A stretch of 36,506 nucleotides of DNA from Methylococcales bacterium. Its GTDB lineage: Bacteria; Pseudomonadota; Gammaproteobacteria; Methylococcales; Methylomonadaceae. The stretch is from NCBI GenBank assembly GCA_030693155.1, contig JAUYBJ010000198.1, positions 1-36,506 on the forward strand. Direction: 5' to 3'. The notes beneath the pieces were generated by a model that did not search any database, had not been told where the DNA came from, and was given only the letters and a program-made list of their open reading frames with translations. Numbering within the stretch: the first letter of the stretch is position 1; every line of letters begins with the position of its first letter. Positions 18,273 through 28,814 of this stretch are shown one piece after another. The position numbers were made by a program, and so were the translations under genes.

Positions 18273-19295
18273 GTGACAAAACTGTATAACGTGGCTGTCG
18301 TTGGTGCAACTGGCGCAGTAGGCGAGGCCATGCTGTCTATTCTGGAAGAACGAAATTTCCCCGTCGGCGAAGTGTACGCCTTGGCAAGTAGTAATTCGGT
18401 CGGTAAACGCATCCCCTTTAAAGGCGGATCATTAAAAGTAGAAGATTTGGCAACGTTTGATTTTTCTAAAGCGCACATCGGTTTATTTTCTCCGGGTGCA
18501 TCCATTTCAGAAATTTACGCACCTATTGCCGCCGCCGCAGGCTGTATTGTCATAGATAATACTTCGCAGTTCCGCTATGACGATGATATTCCGCTGGTTG
18601 TTCCCGAAGTAAATCCTGAAAAAATCGCGGATTATAAAAATCGCGGTATTATTGCTAATCCAAACTGCTCAACCATTCAAATGTTAGTGGCATTAAAACC
18701 TATTTATGATGCAGTAGGCATTACCCGCATCAATGTGTGTACCTATCAGGCAGTATCGGGTACAGGCAAAGACGCGATTGAAGAATTGGGCAGACAAACG
18801 GCCAATTTGCTGAATTTACAACCCATCGTTCCTAGCGTGTATCCCAAACAAATAGCGTTTAATGTCTTGCCGCAAATAGATGTCTTTATGGACAATGGCT
18901 ATACGAAAGAAGAAATGAAAATGGTCTGGGAAACCCAAAAAATTCTCGGTGATGACAGTGTTCTGGTGAATGCAACAGCGGTGCGTGTACCTGTTTTTTA
19001 CGGACATTCAGAAGCCGTACATATTGAAACCCGCGATAAAATCACTGCTGAAGCTGTTAAAGCCTTGCTTGAACAAGCCGAAGGCGTGACAGTCATGGAT
19101 GAGCGCGTTAATGGCGGTTATCCTACCGCAGTGACTGAATCAGCGGGTCATGACAATGTATTTGTCGGTCGTATCCGCGAGGATATATCACACCCGCACG
19201 GAATTGATTTATGGGTGGTTGGTGATAATGTTCGCAAAGGAGCTGCACTAAACAGTGTGCAAATTGCAGAAGTGCTGGTAAAAAAATACATCTAG
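18273..19295 (+). CDS. asd: Aspartate-semialdehyde dehydrogenase
   Basis: The preferred start is GTG 18273 (340 residues), since GGAG lies 6 bp before it. An in-frame ATG at 18261 would add MENN but has no Shine-Dalgarno sequence and itself supplies the GGAG. The N-terminus YNVAVVGATGAVGEAMLSIL is the NADP fold. The catalytic cysteine is in IANPNCSTIQM (Cys132 from the GTG). The base histidine is likely in VFYGHSEAVHIET. The enzyme reduces aspartyl phosphate to the semialdehyde, the branch point for lysine, diaminopimelate, threonine and methionine. dapA, the next lysine-branch enzyme, is also in the window at 27844-28722. asd followed by fimV is a common gammaproteobacterial pairing. Confidence 0.96.
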   Translation: MTKLYNVAVVGATGAVGEAMLSILEERNFPVGEVYALASSNSVGKRIPFKGGSLKVEDLATFDFSKAHIGLFSPGASISEIYAPIAAAAGCIVIDNTSQFRYDDDIPLVVPEVNPEKIADYKNRGIIANPNCSTIQMLVALKPIYDAVGITRINVCTYQAVSGTGKDAIEELGRQTANLLNLQPIVPSVYPKQIAFNVLPQIDVFMDNGYTKEEMKMVWETQKILGDDSVLVNATAVRVPVFYGHSEAVHIETRDKITAEAVKALLEQAEGVTVMDERVNGGYPTAVTESAGHDNVFVGRIREDISHPHGIDLWVVGDNVRKGAALNSVQIAEVLVKKYI

Positions 19296-19364
19296 GCTAA
19301 GCTTGTCTGTATATTTTACTGTTAGTGGTATGAGACTGTGGTAACTAGTGTGAAGGAGAGTGGT

Positions 19365-22300
19365 GTGCGCAATTTAACTAAAACTTTAGCGATACTATCG
19401 TTACTGACCCCCGTTGTCGGGTATCCGCTAGGGATCGGCGATTTTAAATTGCACTCGGCTCTGAATCAGAATCTAAATGCGGAGATTCCATTAACCTTGT
19501 CGGCAGGCGAAAACGCCGCTGATATAAAGGTGAATCTGGCTCCTGCGGCTAAATTTGATGAAGCGGGTGTGCCGTGGACTTACTTCCTGTCGAAAATTAA
19601 ATTTCAAACGGTTGTTAATGCGAATGGATCGGTAGTTATTAAAGTGAGTTCAAAAGAAGCACTGAAAGAGCCTTTTTTGAATCTATTGGTCGAAGTAAGC
19701 TGGCCTAAGGGCAGTTTGCATCGTGAGTTTACGGTGCTTATTGATCCACCCACCACTTATAATTCAGCAGCCTCTGCACCTCCCGCAGAGTCTGGTAAGT
19801 CGTCTGTGGTTGCTACTATGCCAATGGCGGCTGTCAAGCCCCCGGTCGTTACCACCACACCAGTTACAGCCGTCAAACCGCCTGTTGTGCCTGTCACTGC
19901 GGGTAAACCGCCAGTGGTTGCCAACGCACCCATAACAGCGGATAAACCGTTAATCCCCACCCCAGCAACTCAGCCATTAAAATCGGCTGGTTATGAGCCG
20001 TCAAAACCGCCTGCAACTGTTCCATATAGTGCAGGTAGCAGTTATGGGCCGGTACATAAAAAAGAGACGCTGTGGAGTATAGCGGTAAAATTTAGTAAAG
20101 AGCGCGATGCGTCTGTTGAACAGACGCTGATGGCAATTTATGAAGCAAATCCTTATGCGTTTCATAGAAACAATGTGTTCGGACTTCTATCGGGCGAAAC
20201 GCTGCAAATTCCAGACAAAGCCGAGGTTGCAAAACTATCGCGTGAAGAGGCGATAGCAGTATACAATTTGCAAAAAAAAGCCTGGAAGAATGGTGTAACA
20301 CTCAATTCTCCTGATGTTATAGCACCTACGGCAAAAGCCAGTGTTCTGCCACCCGCTGTTGCTGTGGTAATACCTGAAAAAGTATCGAAACCCGCGATGC
20401 CTACTGTCAATATCGCAGACAATCAGCCAAAAGAAGTGACGGCTGAATCGCTAAAAAATCCAGAAACCAGTAAAGAAACCGTCGTACCGACATCGGAAGA
20501 TGACTCTTTACTGGATAAAGTGACTGCGCTTGAAAAACAATTAAAGGCAACAAAAAAAGCACTTGCCAGTAAAGAAAAACAAATTGATGAAATAAAAAGT
20601 GCTCAAGTTGCGCCTGCTGCAACAACAGAGCCTGTTGTTGCACCCATTGAAGTGGCAAAACCTGTTGAAGCTATAAAACCTATAGAGTCTGTTGTTGTAC
20701 CTGTAGTACCTGTTGAAGTAACAAAGCAAGTGGTGAAGCTTGAAACAATAAATCCAATAGTACCCTTTGAATCAGTAAACTCAGCAGCACCACTTGAAGC
20801 AATAAAACTGGCAGCACCAATTGAAGTAATCAAACCTGCTGAAGTGGCAAAACCACCTGTTGAGGCATTAAAGCCAGTTACACCAACACCTGTTGAAGCG
20901 GTAAAGCCAGTTCCACCCACACCTGTTGAAGCGGTAAAACCAGTTACACCGACACCTGTTGAAGCAAACCCAGTTGTACCCCCCGAACCAGAATCAATTG
21001 AAGAACTTGTATCATTGGATTCTTTCCCTTTGATAGTGGGCGGCGGTGTTGCAGCGTTAGTGTCAGTTCTCGGATTTATCTGGTGGAGAAAACGTAAAAA
21101 GGCAATGGAAACGCCTATATATCCACCTTCAATTTTAGTTAAAAATGAAAATCAGGGAATTTCATCTACGATAGATAACGATGGCGGTCTCGGTGATGGC
21201 TGGAATGCCTTTAATCCAGATAATACTCAAAATGAAGGCGAGAGCGTTTTTGGCAATGACTGGACTAATATTAATATTGATGAAGATCAAAATGATATTG
21301 ACCCGATTTCGGAAGCAGATGTTTATTTAGCTTATGGGCGTTATCAGCAAGCCGAAGAGTTAATGCGGGATGCTATTAAGGAACAGCCTAATCGTGATGA
21401 GTGCAAGTTAAAACTGTTAGAGCTTTTTTATGCAAGTGAAAACAGAGATGCTTTTGAAGTTTATGTTGGCGAATTAGTTTCAGAAGGCAAAAAAGGAGAC
21501 ACTGATTTTTGGGAAAAAGTGGTGGAAATGGGTAGCGAAATTTGCCCTGATTCAATCTCTTTTTCTTCTGGAGGCAATGTAGGGAAGGCAACAAGTGACC
21601 CTGCTCTTGAAAGCGATCTACCCAGTTTAGCGAAAGAAGAGACGGGCTTTAATAGTGCTGAAAATAATGTTGTCGTCGATAAACAGTACGATAACAAAGA
21701 TGACTTCGAATCAGTTGATTTAACAGATAGTGCCGAACCCCAACTTGATAATAATGATGATTTTGAATCGTTTGATTTTAATGACTTTGCAGTGGACGAC
21801 AGCAAAACCGAAGCAGTCGATGCGGCTCCAGTCGCTGCTGCAATAGACAGCAAAGACGACTTTGAATCGTTTGATTTTGATGACTTTGCACTGGACAGTA
21901 AAACCGAGGTTGCTGATATTGAACCAGTCGCGCCTGCAATAGATAGCAAAAATGATTTTGAATCGTTTGATTTTGATGACTTTGCACTGGACAGCAAGCC
22001 CGAAGCCGCCGATATTGCGCCAGTCGCTGTTGCAATAGACACCAAAGACGATTTTGAATCCTTTGATTTTGATGGTTTTGCACTGGACAGCAAGCCCGAA
22101 GCCGCCGATATTGCGCCAGTCGCTGCTGCAATAGACACCAAAGACGACTTTGAATCCTTTGATTTTGACGACTTTGCACTGGACAGCAAAACCGAAGTAG
22201 CTGATGTTGCGCCAGTCGCTGTTGCAATAGACACCAAAGACGATTTTGAATCCTTTGATTTTGATGATTTTGCACTGGACAGCAAGCCCGAAGTAGCTGA

Positions 22301-22658
22301 TGTTGTGCCAGTCGCTGCTGCGATAGATACCAAAGACGACTTTGAATCCTTTGATTTTGATTTATCTGCAAAGAGTGGTGAAGCAAAAGAGTTGGATGAT
22401 TTTGATATTGCCAATAGCGATATTGACTTCGACTTTGACCTTGATATGCCAGCAACGGCATTAGATGGACAGAAAGGTAATTTTGGTGTTCCTGAACTGA
22501 CCGATATGGATGAGTTTGAAACTAAACTAGATTTAGCCAGAGCGTATATTGATATGGGTGATGCTCAAGCAGCCAGAGATATTGCTGAAGAGGTGCTTAA
22601 AAAAGGTACGGCCGAACAAAAAAAATTAGCGGAATCCATACTTGATATTCTCAAGTAA
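19365..22658 (+). CDS. fimV: FimV-family polar hub protein with LysM domain and acidic repeat array
   Basis: The start GTG 19365 has a perfect AAGGAG at 6-bp spacing, giving 1097 residues; upstream GTGs at 19338 and 19350 lack this. Order: signal peptide (RNLTKTLAILSLLTPVVGYPL), FimV N-terminal domain (GDFKLHSALNQNLNAEIPL, then LNLLVEVSWPKGSLHREFTV), Pro-rich linker, and LysM domain at about 228-285 (KETLWSIAVKF). A short coiled coil and PVEAVKP repeats lead to one transmembrane helix at about 553-572. The cytoplasmic part has a TPR-like segment, an acidic repeat array at about 798-999 and the C-terminal FimV TPR (FETKLDLARAYIDMGDAQAA). FimV binds peptidoglycan and organises the cell pole, type IV pili and cAMP signalling in pseudomonads. 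It ends at a strong terminator. Confidence 0.95.
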   Translation: MRNLTKTLAILSLLTPVVGYPLGIGDFKLHSALNQNLNAEIPLTLSAGENAADIKVNLAPAAKFDEAGVPWTYFLSKIKFQTVVNANGSVVIKVSSKEALKEPFLNLLVEVSWPKGSLHREFTVLIDPPTTYNSAASAPPAESGKSSVVATMPMAAVKPPVVTTTPVTAVKPPVVPVTAGKPPVVANAPITADKPLIPTPATQPLKSAGYEPSKPPATVPYSAGSSYGPVHKKETLWSIAVKFSKERDASVEQTLMAIYEANPYAFHRNNVFGLLSGETLQIPDKAEVAKLSREEAIAVYNLQKKAWKNGVTLNSPDVIAPTAKASVLPPAVAVVIPEKVSKPAMPTVNIADNQPKEVTAESLKNPETSKETVVPTSEDDSLLDKVTALEKQLKATKKALASKEKQIDEIKSAQVAPAATTEPVVAPIEVAKPVEAIKPIESVVVPVVPVEVTKQVVKLETINPIVPFESVNSAAPLEAIKLAAPIEVIKPAEVAKPPVEALKPVTPTPVEAVKPVPPTPVEAVKPVTPTPVEANPVVPPEPESIEELVSLDSFPLIVGGGVAALVSVLGFIWWRKRKKAMETPIYPPSILVKNENQGISSTIDNDGGLGDGWNAFNPDNTQNEGESVFGNDWTNINIDEDQNDIDPISEADVYLAYGRYQQAEELMRDAIKEQPNRDECKLKLLELFYASENRDAFEVYVGELVSEGKKGDTDFWEKVVEMGSEICPDSISFSSGGNVGKATSDPALESDLPSLAKEETGFNSAENNVVVDKQYDNKDDFESVDLTDSAEPQLDNNDDFESFDFNDFAVDDSKTEAVDAAPVAAAIDSKDDFESFDFDDFALDSKTEVADIEPVAPAIDSKNDFESFDFDDFALDSKPEAADIAPVAVAIDTKDDFESFDFDGFALDSKPEAADIAPVAAAIDTKDDFESFDFDDFALDSKTEVADVAPVAVAIDTKDDFESFDFDDFALDSKPEVADVVPVAAAIDTKDDFESFDFDLSAKSGEAKELDDFDIANSDIDFDFDLDMPATALDGQKGNFGVPELTDMDEFETKLDLARAYIDMGDAQAARDIAEEVLKKGTAEQKKLAESILDILK
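21756..22362 (+). repeat. 96-bp coding tandem repeats in fimV (7 copies)
   Basis: Copies of DDFESFDFDDFALDSK plus a spacer with APVA start at 21756, 21855, 21951, 22047, 22143, 22239 and 22335. The period is 96 bp (32 residues), and 99 bp for the first unit. A degenerate DDFESVDL unit precedes them. Middle copies are nearly identical in DNA sequence, implying recent expansion or gene conversion. The array keeps the reading frame. Confidence 0.95.
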
Positions 22659-22673
22659 AAATATCCCGCCCAT

Positions 22674-22703
22674 AAAAAAAGCCCTGTAAAGGGCTTTTTT
22701 TTT
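22674..22703. terminator. Bidirectional intrinsic terminator between fimV and the convergent membrane-protein gene
   Basis: GCCCT/AGGGC stem (22681-22685, 22690-22694) with a GTAA loop, seven A before and nine T after. It lies 15 bp after the fimV stop and also 14 bp after the stop of the minus-strand gene, so it can serve both. Confidence 0.92.
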
Positions 22704-22717
22704 GATCAAGAAATTTT

Positions 22718-23134
22718 TTAAATAAGTAACAAAAAGAACAGCCCACTAGCGGCAACGAACAACTTGATTTTATTAATACCTGACTCGTGCCAATAACTCA
22801 AAAGATAAGCTATTTCATCCGACAAAAAAGTGCGTAGTTGCCGCTTTTTCTGGCTATAAAAGTCAGGAAAGTCTCGCCATGCCCGATAAAGTCCATAGAA
22901 AATAGCCGCTATTAAAATATAAAAAACAATTATTTGAGTTGATTTAAGCGAAGTGTCAAAAATAACTTCAATAATGAAATCTAACGTGGCTTCACTCCAC
23001 TCATACAAGGTATGAAGCAAGTCCAGCAATAAGTGAAATACCTCAAGAGGTGCTGCAAAAAGAATCGCAACACCCGCCCAAAATGATACCCGCAGTATCG
23101 TGTTTTTATCAGGGAAATTCAAAGCCAACTCCAA
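22718..23134 (-). CDS. Small membrane protein of unknown function
   Basis: I do not recognise a family. The 138-residue frame has three hydrophobic segments: VSFWAGVAILFAAPLEVFHL, IIVFYILIAAIFYGLYRA and a C-terminal KLFVAASGLFFLLLI. Between the last two is a basic loop (QKKRQLRTFL). The only starts are TTG codons: 23134, or 23122, which has GGAG 6 bp upstream and is probably the better choice. The gene begins 43 bp after the purL stop in the same direction, so it may be co-transcribed with purL. It ends at the two-way terminator shared with fimV. Three membrane helices and terminator placement support a real gene. Function is unknown. Confidence 0.7.
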   Translation of the reverse strand: MELALNFPDKNTILRVSFWAGVAILFAAPLEVFHLLLDLLHTLYEWSEATLDFIIEVIFDTSLKSTQIIVFYILIAAIFYGLYRAWRDFPDFYSQKKRQLRTFLSDEIAYLLSYWHESGINKIKLFVAASGLFFLLLI

Positions 23135-23177
23135 GTGAAAACTAAAAACTTAAATAAGCTCCTCCTGTCCGTTGGAA

Positions 23178-26100
23178 TTATTGCGTCCATACTCTGGCGT
23201 TTCTAAATAAACGCATCCACACGCCGTATTCACGCCACTCATCGGGATGCCATGAATTCTGTACCGTTCTAAAACAGCGTTCAGGGTGCGGCATCATGAT
23301 AGTAAAGCGTCCATCATTAGTAGTTAAGCCTGTTATACCAAATGGTGAACCATTGGGATTCGCTGGAAAATCAGTAGTCAACGCACCGTAATTATCAACA
23401 TAACACAACGCTATCGCTTGTGCATCAAATGCCGCTTGCGGATTGCCTGCAAATACCGCGCGTCCTTCGCCGTGCGCAATGCTGACAGGCATTCTTGAAC
23501 CTTCCATGCCTGCAAATAATATCGACGGTGATTTTTGTACTTCCACCATTGTCACGCGGGCTTCAAATTGTTCAGAGGTGTTACGCATAAAACGCGGCCA
23601 ATGCTCCGCGCCTGTGATGATGTCTTTTAAGCCCGACATCATCTGACAGCCGTTACACACGCCTAAACCAAAGGTATCGGTGCGTTGGAAGAATGCGGAA
23701 AACTCATCGCGTGCGCGGGCATTAAATAAAATGGATTTTGCCCAGCCGCCACCTGCACCGAGTACGTCACCGTAAGAGAAACCGCCACACGCAGCCAACC
23801 CTGTAAAGTCGTGCAAACTGACGCGACCATGAATAATATCGCTGATATGCACATCGACACTGGTAAACCCTGCACGGTCAAATGCTGCCGCCATTTCGAC
23901 ATGACCATTCACGCCTTGCTCACGCAAAATGGCAATTTTGGGGCGTGTCAGCACAATAAACGGCGCGGCGACATCGTTATGCACATCAAAGCTCAGTTTG
24001 GTATGTAAACCGATGTCGTTATCATCGCTGATACGGTCAAATTGTTGTTTAGCACAATCGGGGTTGTCCCGCAATGCCTGCATTCGGTAACTGACTTCTG
24101 ACCAGATAGTTTGCAGCTGGGCGCGGCTGGCAGAGTAAATCAGCTCGTCGGCGTGGTGAATATTGATGCGCTGTTCAGCAATAACCTGCCCGATGACATA
24201 AATACAATCGACCAGACCTAAGTGTTTTAACAGTTTAACCACATCATCCGCATCACTGCCACGAACTTGGATAACCGCGCCCAATTCTTCATTGAACAAA
24301 GCGGCTAAGGCATCTGTGCCTAACACATCGATGTTAAGATTCGCGCCGACTCTACCCGTAAACATCATTTCCGCAACGGTAGTGAATAAACCACCGTCCG
24401 AACGGTCATGATAACTCAGCAGTTTGTCTTGATTGTTCAGGGTTTGAATGGCTTCAAAAAAGGCTTTTAATAATTCAGCGTGGTCAAGATCAGGGCAGTT
24501 ATCGCCTAATTGTGAATACACTTGTGCCAGTACCGAACCGCCTAAACGATTTTTACCCGCGCCCAAGTCGATTAACATCAATACGCTGTTATCAACGGCG
24601 CGTAATTGTGGCGTGAGGGTTTTACTGACATCCAGCACAGGCGCGAACGCGGTAATAATCAACGACAACGGTGAAGTCATGGTTTTATCGCCCTTGTCAT
24701 CCTGCCAGCGGGTTTGCATGGACAAAGAATCTTTGCCGACGGGAATAGCGATGCCGAGGGCAGGGCAGAGTTCCATGCCGACCGTTTTAACGGTATCAAA
24801 TAACGCGGCATCTTCACCTTCTGCACCTGCTGCCGCCATCCAGTTGGCAGACATTTTGATTTTTTTCAACGAATCAATCCGCGCGGCGGCAATGTTGGTA
24901 ATGGCTTCGGCGATTGCCATACGTCCTGAGGCGGGCGCGTTGATGACTGCAATCGGGGTGCGTTCACCCATTGCCATGGCTTCACCCGTCAGCGCGTGAA
25001 AGCCTGAGGCAGTGACCGCAACATCAGCAACTGGCACTTGCCACGGGCCAACGAGTTGGTCGCGTGCAACTAAGCCTGTTACGGAACGGTCGCCGATATG
25101 AATCAAAAAACTTTTATCAGCGACCGCTGGAAATGACAGTACCCGTTGCACGGCATCGGCAAGCGTCACGCCGCTAAAATCCAAACCAGCAAGCGCAGGT
25201 TGGCTATGGGTAACGTTACGGTGCATTTTCGGTGGCTTGCCAAATAATACCGACATCGGAATATCAACAGGTTTATCGCCTAATAAACTATCAGTTAGCG
25301 TTAAATGTTCTTCATCAGTTGCTTCGCCAATGACGGCAAACAAGCAATGTTCACGCTCACAAAATTCAGTAAATAACGGAAGCGATTCTGGCTTAATAGC
25401 AATCACATAACGTTCTTGCGCTTCGTTACACCAGATTTGCATCGGCGACATACCAATGTCGTCATTATTAACCTTGCGTAATTCAAAGCGTCCGCCTTTA
25501 TCGCAATCATGAATAATTTCAGGTACGGCGTTTGATAAACCGCCCGCGCCTATATCATGGATGGAGATAATCGGCGTGTCGTGTCCTAGCGAGTTACAGT
25601 GATTAATCACTTCTTGACAACGCCGTTGCATTTCAGGATTTTCACGTTGTACGGAGGCAAAATCCAGTGATTCTGAGCTTGCGCCTGAGGCTTGCGACGA
25701 AGCCGCACCGCCGCCCAAACCAATCAACATGGCAGGGCCGCCTAAAATAATAATCAAAGAACCAGCAGGAATTTTTTGTTTTTCCACCAGCATAGGGCGA
25801 ATATTGCCCATGCCGCCTGCTAACATAATCGGTTTGTGATAGCCGCGATAGGCGTTATCAGTGCCTAACACGGGCTGTTCAAAACTGCGAAAATAACCCG
25901 CTAAATTAGGACGACCAAATTCATTATTAAACGCCGCGCCACCTAAAGGGCCTGCCAGCATGATGTCTAAGGCAGAGGCAATACGCTCAGGTTTGCCGTT
26001 GTCTTGTTCCCACGGTTGCGCAAAATCAGGGATTTTTAAATGCGACACCGAAAAACCTGTTAAACCTGCTTTGGTTGACGAGCCGCGACCTGTCGCGCCT

Positions 26101-27053
26101 TCATCACGAATTTCCCCGCCTGAACCCGTCGCCGCACCTGAAAATGGTGAAATGGCAGTTGGGTGATTGTGGGTTTCGACTTTCATCAACAAATGCGCGT
26201 GTTCTTCTGTGTAGCGGTATTCGCCCGTTTTTGCGTTGCGAATAAATACTTTAGCGTGTGAGCCTTCAATCACCGACGAGTTATCGCTATACGCTGATAA
26301 AATGTCCGCAGGGCTTTGTTGGGCGGTGTTGCGGATCATGCCAAACAGCGTGTGCGCTTGTTCTACGCCGTCTATTGTCCAGTTGGCATTAAAAATTTTA
26401 TGGCGGCAATGTTCGGAATTGGCTTGTGCAAACATCATCAATTCCACATCGGATGGGTTTCTGCCCAGAGCTTGAAAACTGTCCACCAGATAAGTGATTT
26501 CATCGTCTGATAATGCCATGCCCAGTTCAGCATTGGCTTTAATGAGTGCGTCTTGTCCTTGCTCGATAATAGCAACGGTTTGTAACGGTGCGGGCGTGTG
26601 TTCGGCAAATAAATCTAACTGGCTCGCGTCATAGATAACCGTTTGCGTCATACGGTCATGCAGCAATGCGGCTAGTGTGTGTTTGCTGTCTTCTGATAAT
26701 TCACTGCTGGCGGTGAGCATGTATTCAATACCGCGTTCCAGTCGTTTCACGCTGGACAAGCCGCAACGTTGCGCAATTTCGGTGGCTTTACTTGACCACG
26801 GTGAAATTGTGCCTGAGCGCGGCACGACTAACAGTGTTTCGCCTTGCGTTTCGCCGTCGATACGGTCGCCACCATAAGCGAGCAACTGCTTGAGTATGGT
26901 TAATTGATCGTCGTTTAAATCGTGTTCAATGCCGACAAAGTGCATAAACCGCGCAGTCACAGCGGTAATAGATGGCTCTATCGCTTGCAGGGAAACCAAT
27001 AGATTGTTGATACGAAAGTCGGATAAAGCAGAGCTACCAGAGATTTTTAGCAT
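23178..27053 (-). CDS. purL: Phosphoribosylformylglycinamidine synthase (large single-chain form)
   Basis: The 1291-residue protein is the single-chain FGAM synthase of gammaproteobacteria, the fourth step of purine synthesis. The synthetase half has [20 protein letters not shown] and [18 protein letters not shown], the PurM-like ATP and metal sites. The C-terminal glutaminase domain has the nucleophile Cys in [13 protein letters not shown] and the His-Glu pair in [11 protein letters not shown]. Residues for ammonia production and transfer are thus in one chain. It lies 95 bp after bamC, with a REP-like pair between them. In several relatives purC, not purL, is the purine gene near dapA-bamC, so this link is a variant. 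A small membrane-protein gene follows. Confidence 0.98.
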   Translation of the reverse strand: MLKISGSSALSDFRINNLLVSLQAIEPSITAVTARFMHFVGIEHDLNDDQLTILKQLLAYGGDRIDGETQGETLLVVPRSGTISPWSSKATEIAQRCGLSSVKRLERGIEYMLTASSELSEDSKHTLAALLHDRMTQTVIYDASQLDLFAEHTPAPLQTVAIIEQGQDALIKANAELGMALSDDEITYLVDSFQALGRNPSDVELMMFAQANSEHCRHKIFNANWTIDGVEQAHTLFGMIRNTAQQSPADILSAYSDNSSVIEGSHAKVFIRNAKTGEYRYTEEHAHLLMKVETHNHPTAISPFSGAATGSGGEIRDEGATGRGSSTKAGLTGFSVSHLKIPDFAQPWEQDNGKPERIASALDIMLAGPLGGAAFNNEFGRPNLAGYFRSFEQPVLGTDNAYRGYHKPIMLAGGMGNIRPMLVEKQKIPAGSLIIILGGPAMLIGLGGGAASSQASGASSESLDFASVQRENPEMQRRCQEVINHCNSLGHDTPIISIHDIGAGGLSNAVPEIIHDCDKGGRFELRKVNNDDIGMSPMQIWCNEAQERYVIAIKPESLPLFTEFCEREHCLFAVIGEATDEEHLTLTDSLLGDKPVDIPMSVLFGKPPKMHRNVTHSQPALAGLDFSGVTLADAVQRVLSFPAVADKSFLIHIGDRSVTGLVARDQLVGPWQVPVADVAVTASGFHALTGEAMAMGERTPIAVINAPASGRMAIAEAITNIAAARIDSLKKIKMSANWMAAAGAEGEDAALFDTVKTVGMELCPALGIAIPVGKDSLSMQTRWQDDKGDKTMTSPLSLIITAFAPVLDVSKTLTPQLRAVDNSVLMLIDLGAGKNRLGGSVLAQVYSQLGDNCPDLDHAELLKAFFEAIQTLNNQDKLLSYHDRSDGGLFTTVAEMMFTGRVGANLNIDVLGTDALAALFNEELGAVIQVRGSDADDVVKLLKHLGLVDCIYVIGQVIAEQRINIHHADELIYSASRAQLQTIWSEVSYRMQALRDNPDCAKQQFDRISDDNDIGLHTKLSFDVHNDVAAPFIVLTRPKIAILREQGVNGHVEMAAAFDRAGFTSVDVHISDIIHGRVSLHDFTGLAACGGFSYGDVLGAGGGWAKSILFNARARDEFSAFFQRTDTFGLGVCNGCQMMSGLKDIITGAEHWPRFMRNTSEQFEARVTMVEVQKSPSILFAGMEGSRMPVSIAHGEGRAVFAGNPQAAFDAQAIALCYVDNYGALTTDFPANPNGSPFGITGLTTNDGRFTIMMPHPERCFRTVQNSWHPDEWREYGVWMRLFRNARVWTQ

Positions 27054-27075
27054 GATGAGAAAACAGTCAATGTAG

Positions 27076-27139
27076 GTCGGGTTAGTGCAGCGTAACCCGA
27101 CTAGCGGTCGTGTGATTGTGGGTTACGCTGACTAACCCA
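27076..27139. repeat. Paired REP-like palindromes between bamC and purL
   Basis: The first hairpin is GTCGGGTTA/TAACCCGAC (27076-27084, 27093-27101). The second is GGGTTA/TAACCC (27120-27125, 27133-27138). The second unit is close to the reverse complement of the first, giving an inverted pair as in BIME elements. It lies at the purL 5' side. Confidence 0.75.
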
Positions 27140-27148
27140 AGCGATGCG

Positions 27149-27847
27149 TTATTTTAAATTCGCTTTAATGCTTTGTTGCAATACTTTCAGTAATTTTAAA
27201 CCACCCTCATCAGACGTTGGTTTCTGCTCTTCATCAAGAATCACCACATCGGTTTGCTGATTGGTTTCAACTAACTTGAGTTTGTATTCTTTATCGTTGC
27301 CCTGAAAGCCGTGCAGCATAAAATTGATTTCATCCAGATAAGAGCTGTCTTCTATAGGCTTCTCATCGGGGTCATACTGTACGGTGAAGATTTTATCAGC
27401 TTGATTGCGCTCACTGACTTCAATTGATTTGCGACTCAAGCCTTTGCTGACCACACGCCACGCCGTCGTAAAAGGCACATTCATGCGTAAGTAACCGATT
27501 TTATTACTGGATTCCAGTAAGTCTACGGTAATAGACTTCGGATCTATTAAAGGTTGTTCTTCGGCGGTGTTATCGGCGGCGGCAGTGGATTCTTCAGCTG
27601 GTTTTTTGTCAGCTTCTTCACTGGCGGTTGTGGTGCTATCGGTATTCTGAGTGCGTGCGCTGCTGTTAGCGGATGAGGGTAGCGTGCTGCCGTTGGCTAA
27701 ATCAGCGGGAATAATCAGCTTGGGAATTTCGGTAGTGAACTGATAGTCTTTTTCCTTGTCAGGAAAGGCTTCTTTAATAGTGGTACAGGCTGATAAATTA
27801 AACAGTACAGCCGCACTACAAAGTGAAATTAGGGATTTGTGTTTCAT
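27149..27847 (-). CDS. bamC: Outer-membrane assembly lipoprotein BamC
   Basis: The 232-residue protein has a signal peptide and lipobox LSAC with Cys21. A low-complexity Ser/Thr/Glu-rich linker follows at about residues 55-97, then a helix-grip domain (IGYLRMNVPFTTAWRVVSKG to KEYKLKLVETNQQTDVVILD). It is shorter than the E. coli protein, which has two such domains. Position is decisive: its ATG overlaps the dapA stop by 4 bp (ATGA), the classical dapA-bamC (nlpB) arrangement. BamC is an accessory lipoprotein of the beta-barrel assembly complex. A second BamC-like lipoprotein is at 3519-4118. Confidence 0.85.
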   Translation of the reverse strand: MKHKSLISLCSAAVLFNLSACTTIKEAFPDKEKDYQFTTEIPKLIIPADLANGSTLPSSANSSARTQNTDSTTTASEEADKKPAEESTAAADNTAEEQPLIDPKSITVDLLESSNKIGYLRMNVPFTTAWRVVSKGLSRKSIEVSERNQADKIFTVQYDPDEKPIEDSSYLDEINFMLHGFQGNDKEYKLKLVETNQQTDVVILDEEQKPTSDEGGLKLLKVLQQSIKANLK

Positions 27848-28722
27848 TGAATCACTTCTGCTTGGCGCATGGCATCACGCACCGCTTCAAAACAATCATC
27901 CGTCAACCATGTCAGCGGCAAACGAATACCTTTAGCCATCAAGCCCATTTCAGCAACCGCCCATTTCACAGGGATAGGATTGGACTGAATAAACAGATTT
28001 TTATGTAACGCCATTAACTTATTATCAATCGCCAACGCAGTGTCATTATCACCCGCCATTGCCGCCATAATCATCTGGTGAACCAAGCGCGGTGCAACAT
28101 TGCCTGTCACAGTTATCGAGCCATTGCCGCCTAATAAACAAAACTCGCGACTGGTGGCATCATCGCCCGTATACAACGCGAAATCATCACCCGTTAAATC
28201 ACGGATTTGTTGAATGCGCGATAAATCACCCGTAGCTTCTTTTACGCCGACAATATTGGTGATGTGAGATAAACGCCCGACAGTCTCAGGCAACATATCA
28301 CACGCAGTACGCCCGGGAACATTGTATAAAATCTGTGGAATATCCACCGCTTCGGCAATGGCTTTATGATGTAAATACAGCCCTTCCTGCGTGGGTTTAT
28401 TGTAATAAGGCGTAACAATCAAACAGGCATCCGCGCCCGCGTGTTTGGCTTTTTGCGTGAGGTTAATGGCTTCGGTAGTGGAATTTGCACCGCTGCCCGC
28501 AATCACAGGAATTTTACCGTCCACATAATCCACCACCGCTTTAATCACCATGCAGTGTTCAGCCTCATCCAGCGTAGCAGATTCGCCTGTTGTGCCTACC
28601 GCAACCAGTGCATCCGTGCCTTGTTCAATATGAAAAGCGACTAACGATTCCAGTCGTTTAAAATCGACTGCACCGCTTTCATCCATCGGTGTTACTAACG
28701 CTACGATACTACCTTGAATCAT
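27844..28722 (-). CDS. dapA: 4-Hydroxy-tetrahydrodipicolinate synthase
   Basis: The 292-residue enzyme keeps all DapA active-site residues at the standard numbering: Thr44 and Thr45 in VGTTGESATL, Tyr133 and Arg138 in LYNVPGRTACD, and the Schiff-base Lys161 in VGVKEATGD. It condenses pyruvate with aspartate semialdehyde (made by Asd, also encoded here), the first step committed to diaminopimelate and lysine. It is the first gene of a dapA-bamC pair with a 4-bp overlap. An extended -10 promoter lies 44-52 bp upstream, and hsdM diverges from it. Confidence 0.98.
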   Translation of the reverse strand: MIQGSIVALVTPMDESGAVDFKRLESLVAFHIEQGTDALVAVGTTGESATLDEAEHCMVIKAVVDYVDGKIPVIAGSGANSTTEAINLTQKAKHAGADACLIVTPYYNKPTQEGLYLHHKAIAEAVDIPQILYNVPGRTACDMLPETVGRLSHITNIVGVKEATGDLSRIQQIRDLTGDDFALYTGDDATSREFCLLGGNGSITVTGNVAPRLVHQMIMAAMAGDNDTALAIDNKLMALHKNLFIQSNPIPVKWAVAEMGLMAKGIRLPLTWLTDDCFEAVRDAMRQAEVIQ

Positions 28723-28765
28723 GAAATCTCTCGACCAGAATGGCTACAATTACAAAACAACGCGC

Positions 28766-28774
28766 ATTATAACA
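28766..28774 (-). promoter_or_regulatory. Extended -10 promoter for dapA
   Basis: Minus-strand TGT-TATAAT is a perfect extended -10 element. The -35 region is weak and T-rich. Transcription would begin near 28759, about 37 nt before the dapA ATG. Confidence 0.6.
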
Positions 28775-28814
28775 AGCAAACCGCTAAAAAAGTACACGAT
28801 GCGACAATCTTACA

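Noticed and set aside
21461-22414. 317-residue minus-strand open frame
   Set aside because: It lies fully opposite the fimV repeat array. Its Ser/Lys-rich repeats are simply the complement of the coding repeats, and there is no start signal.
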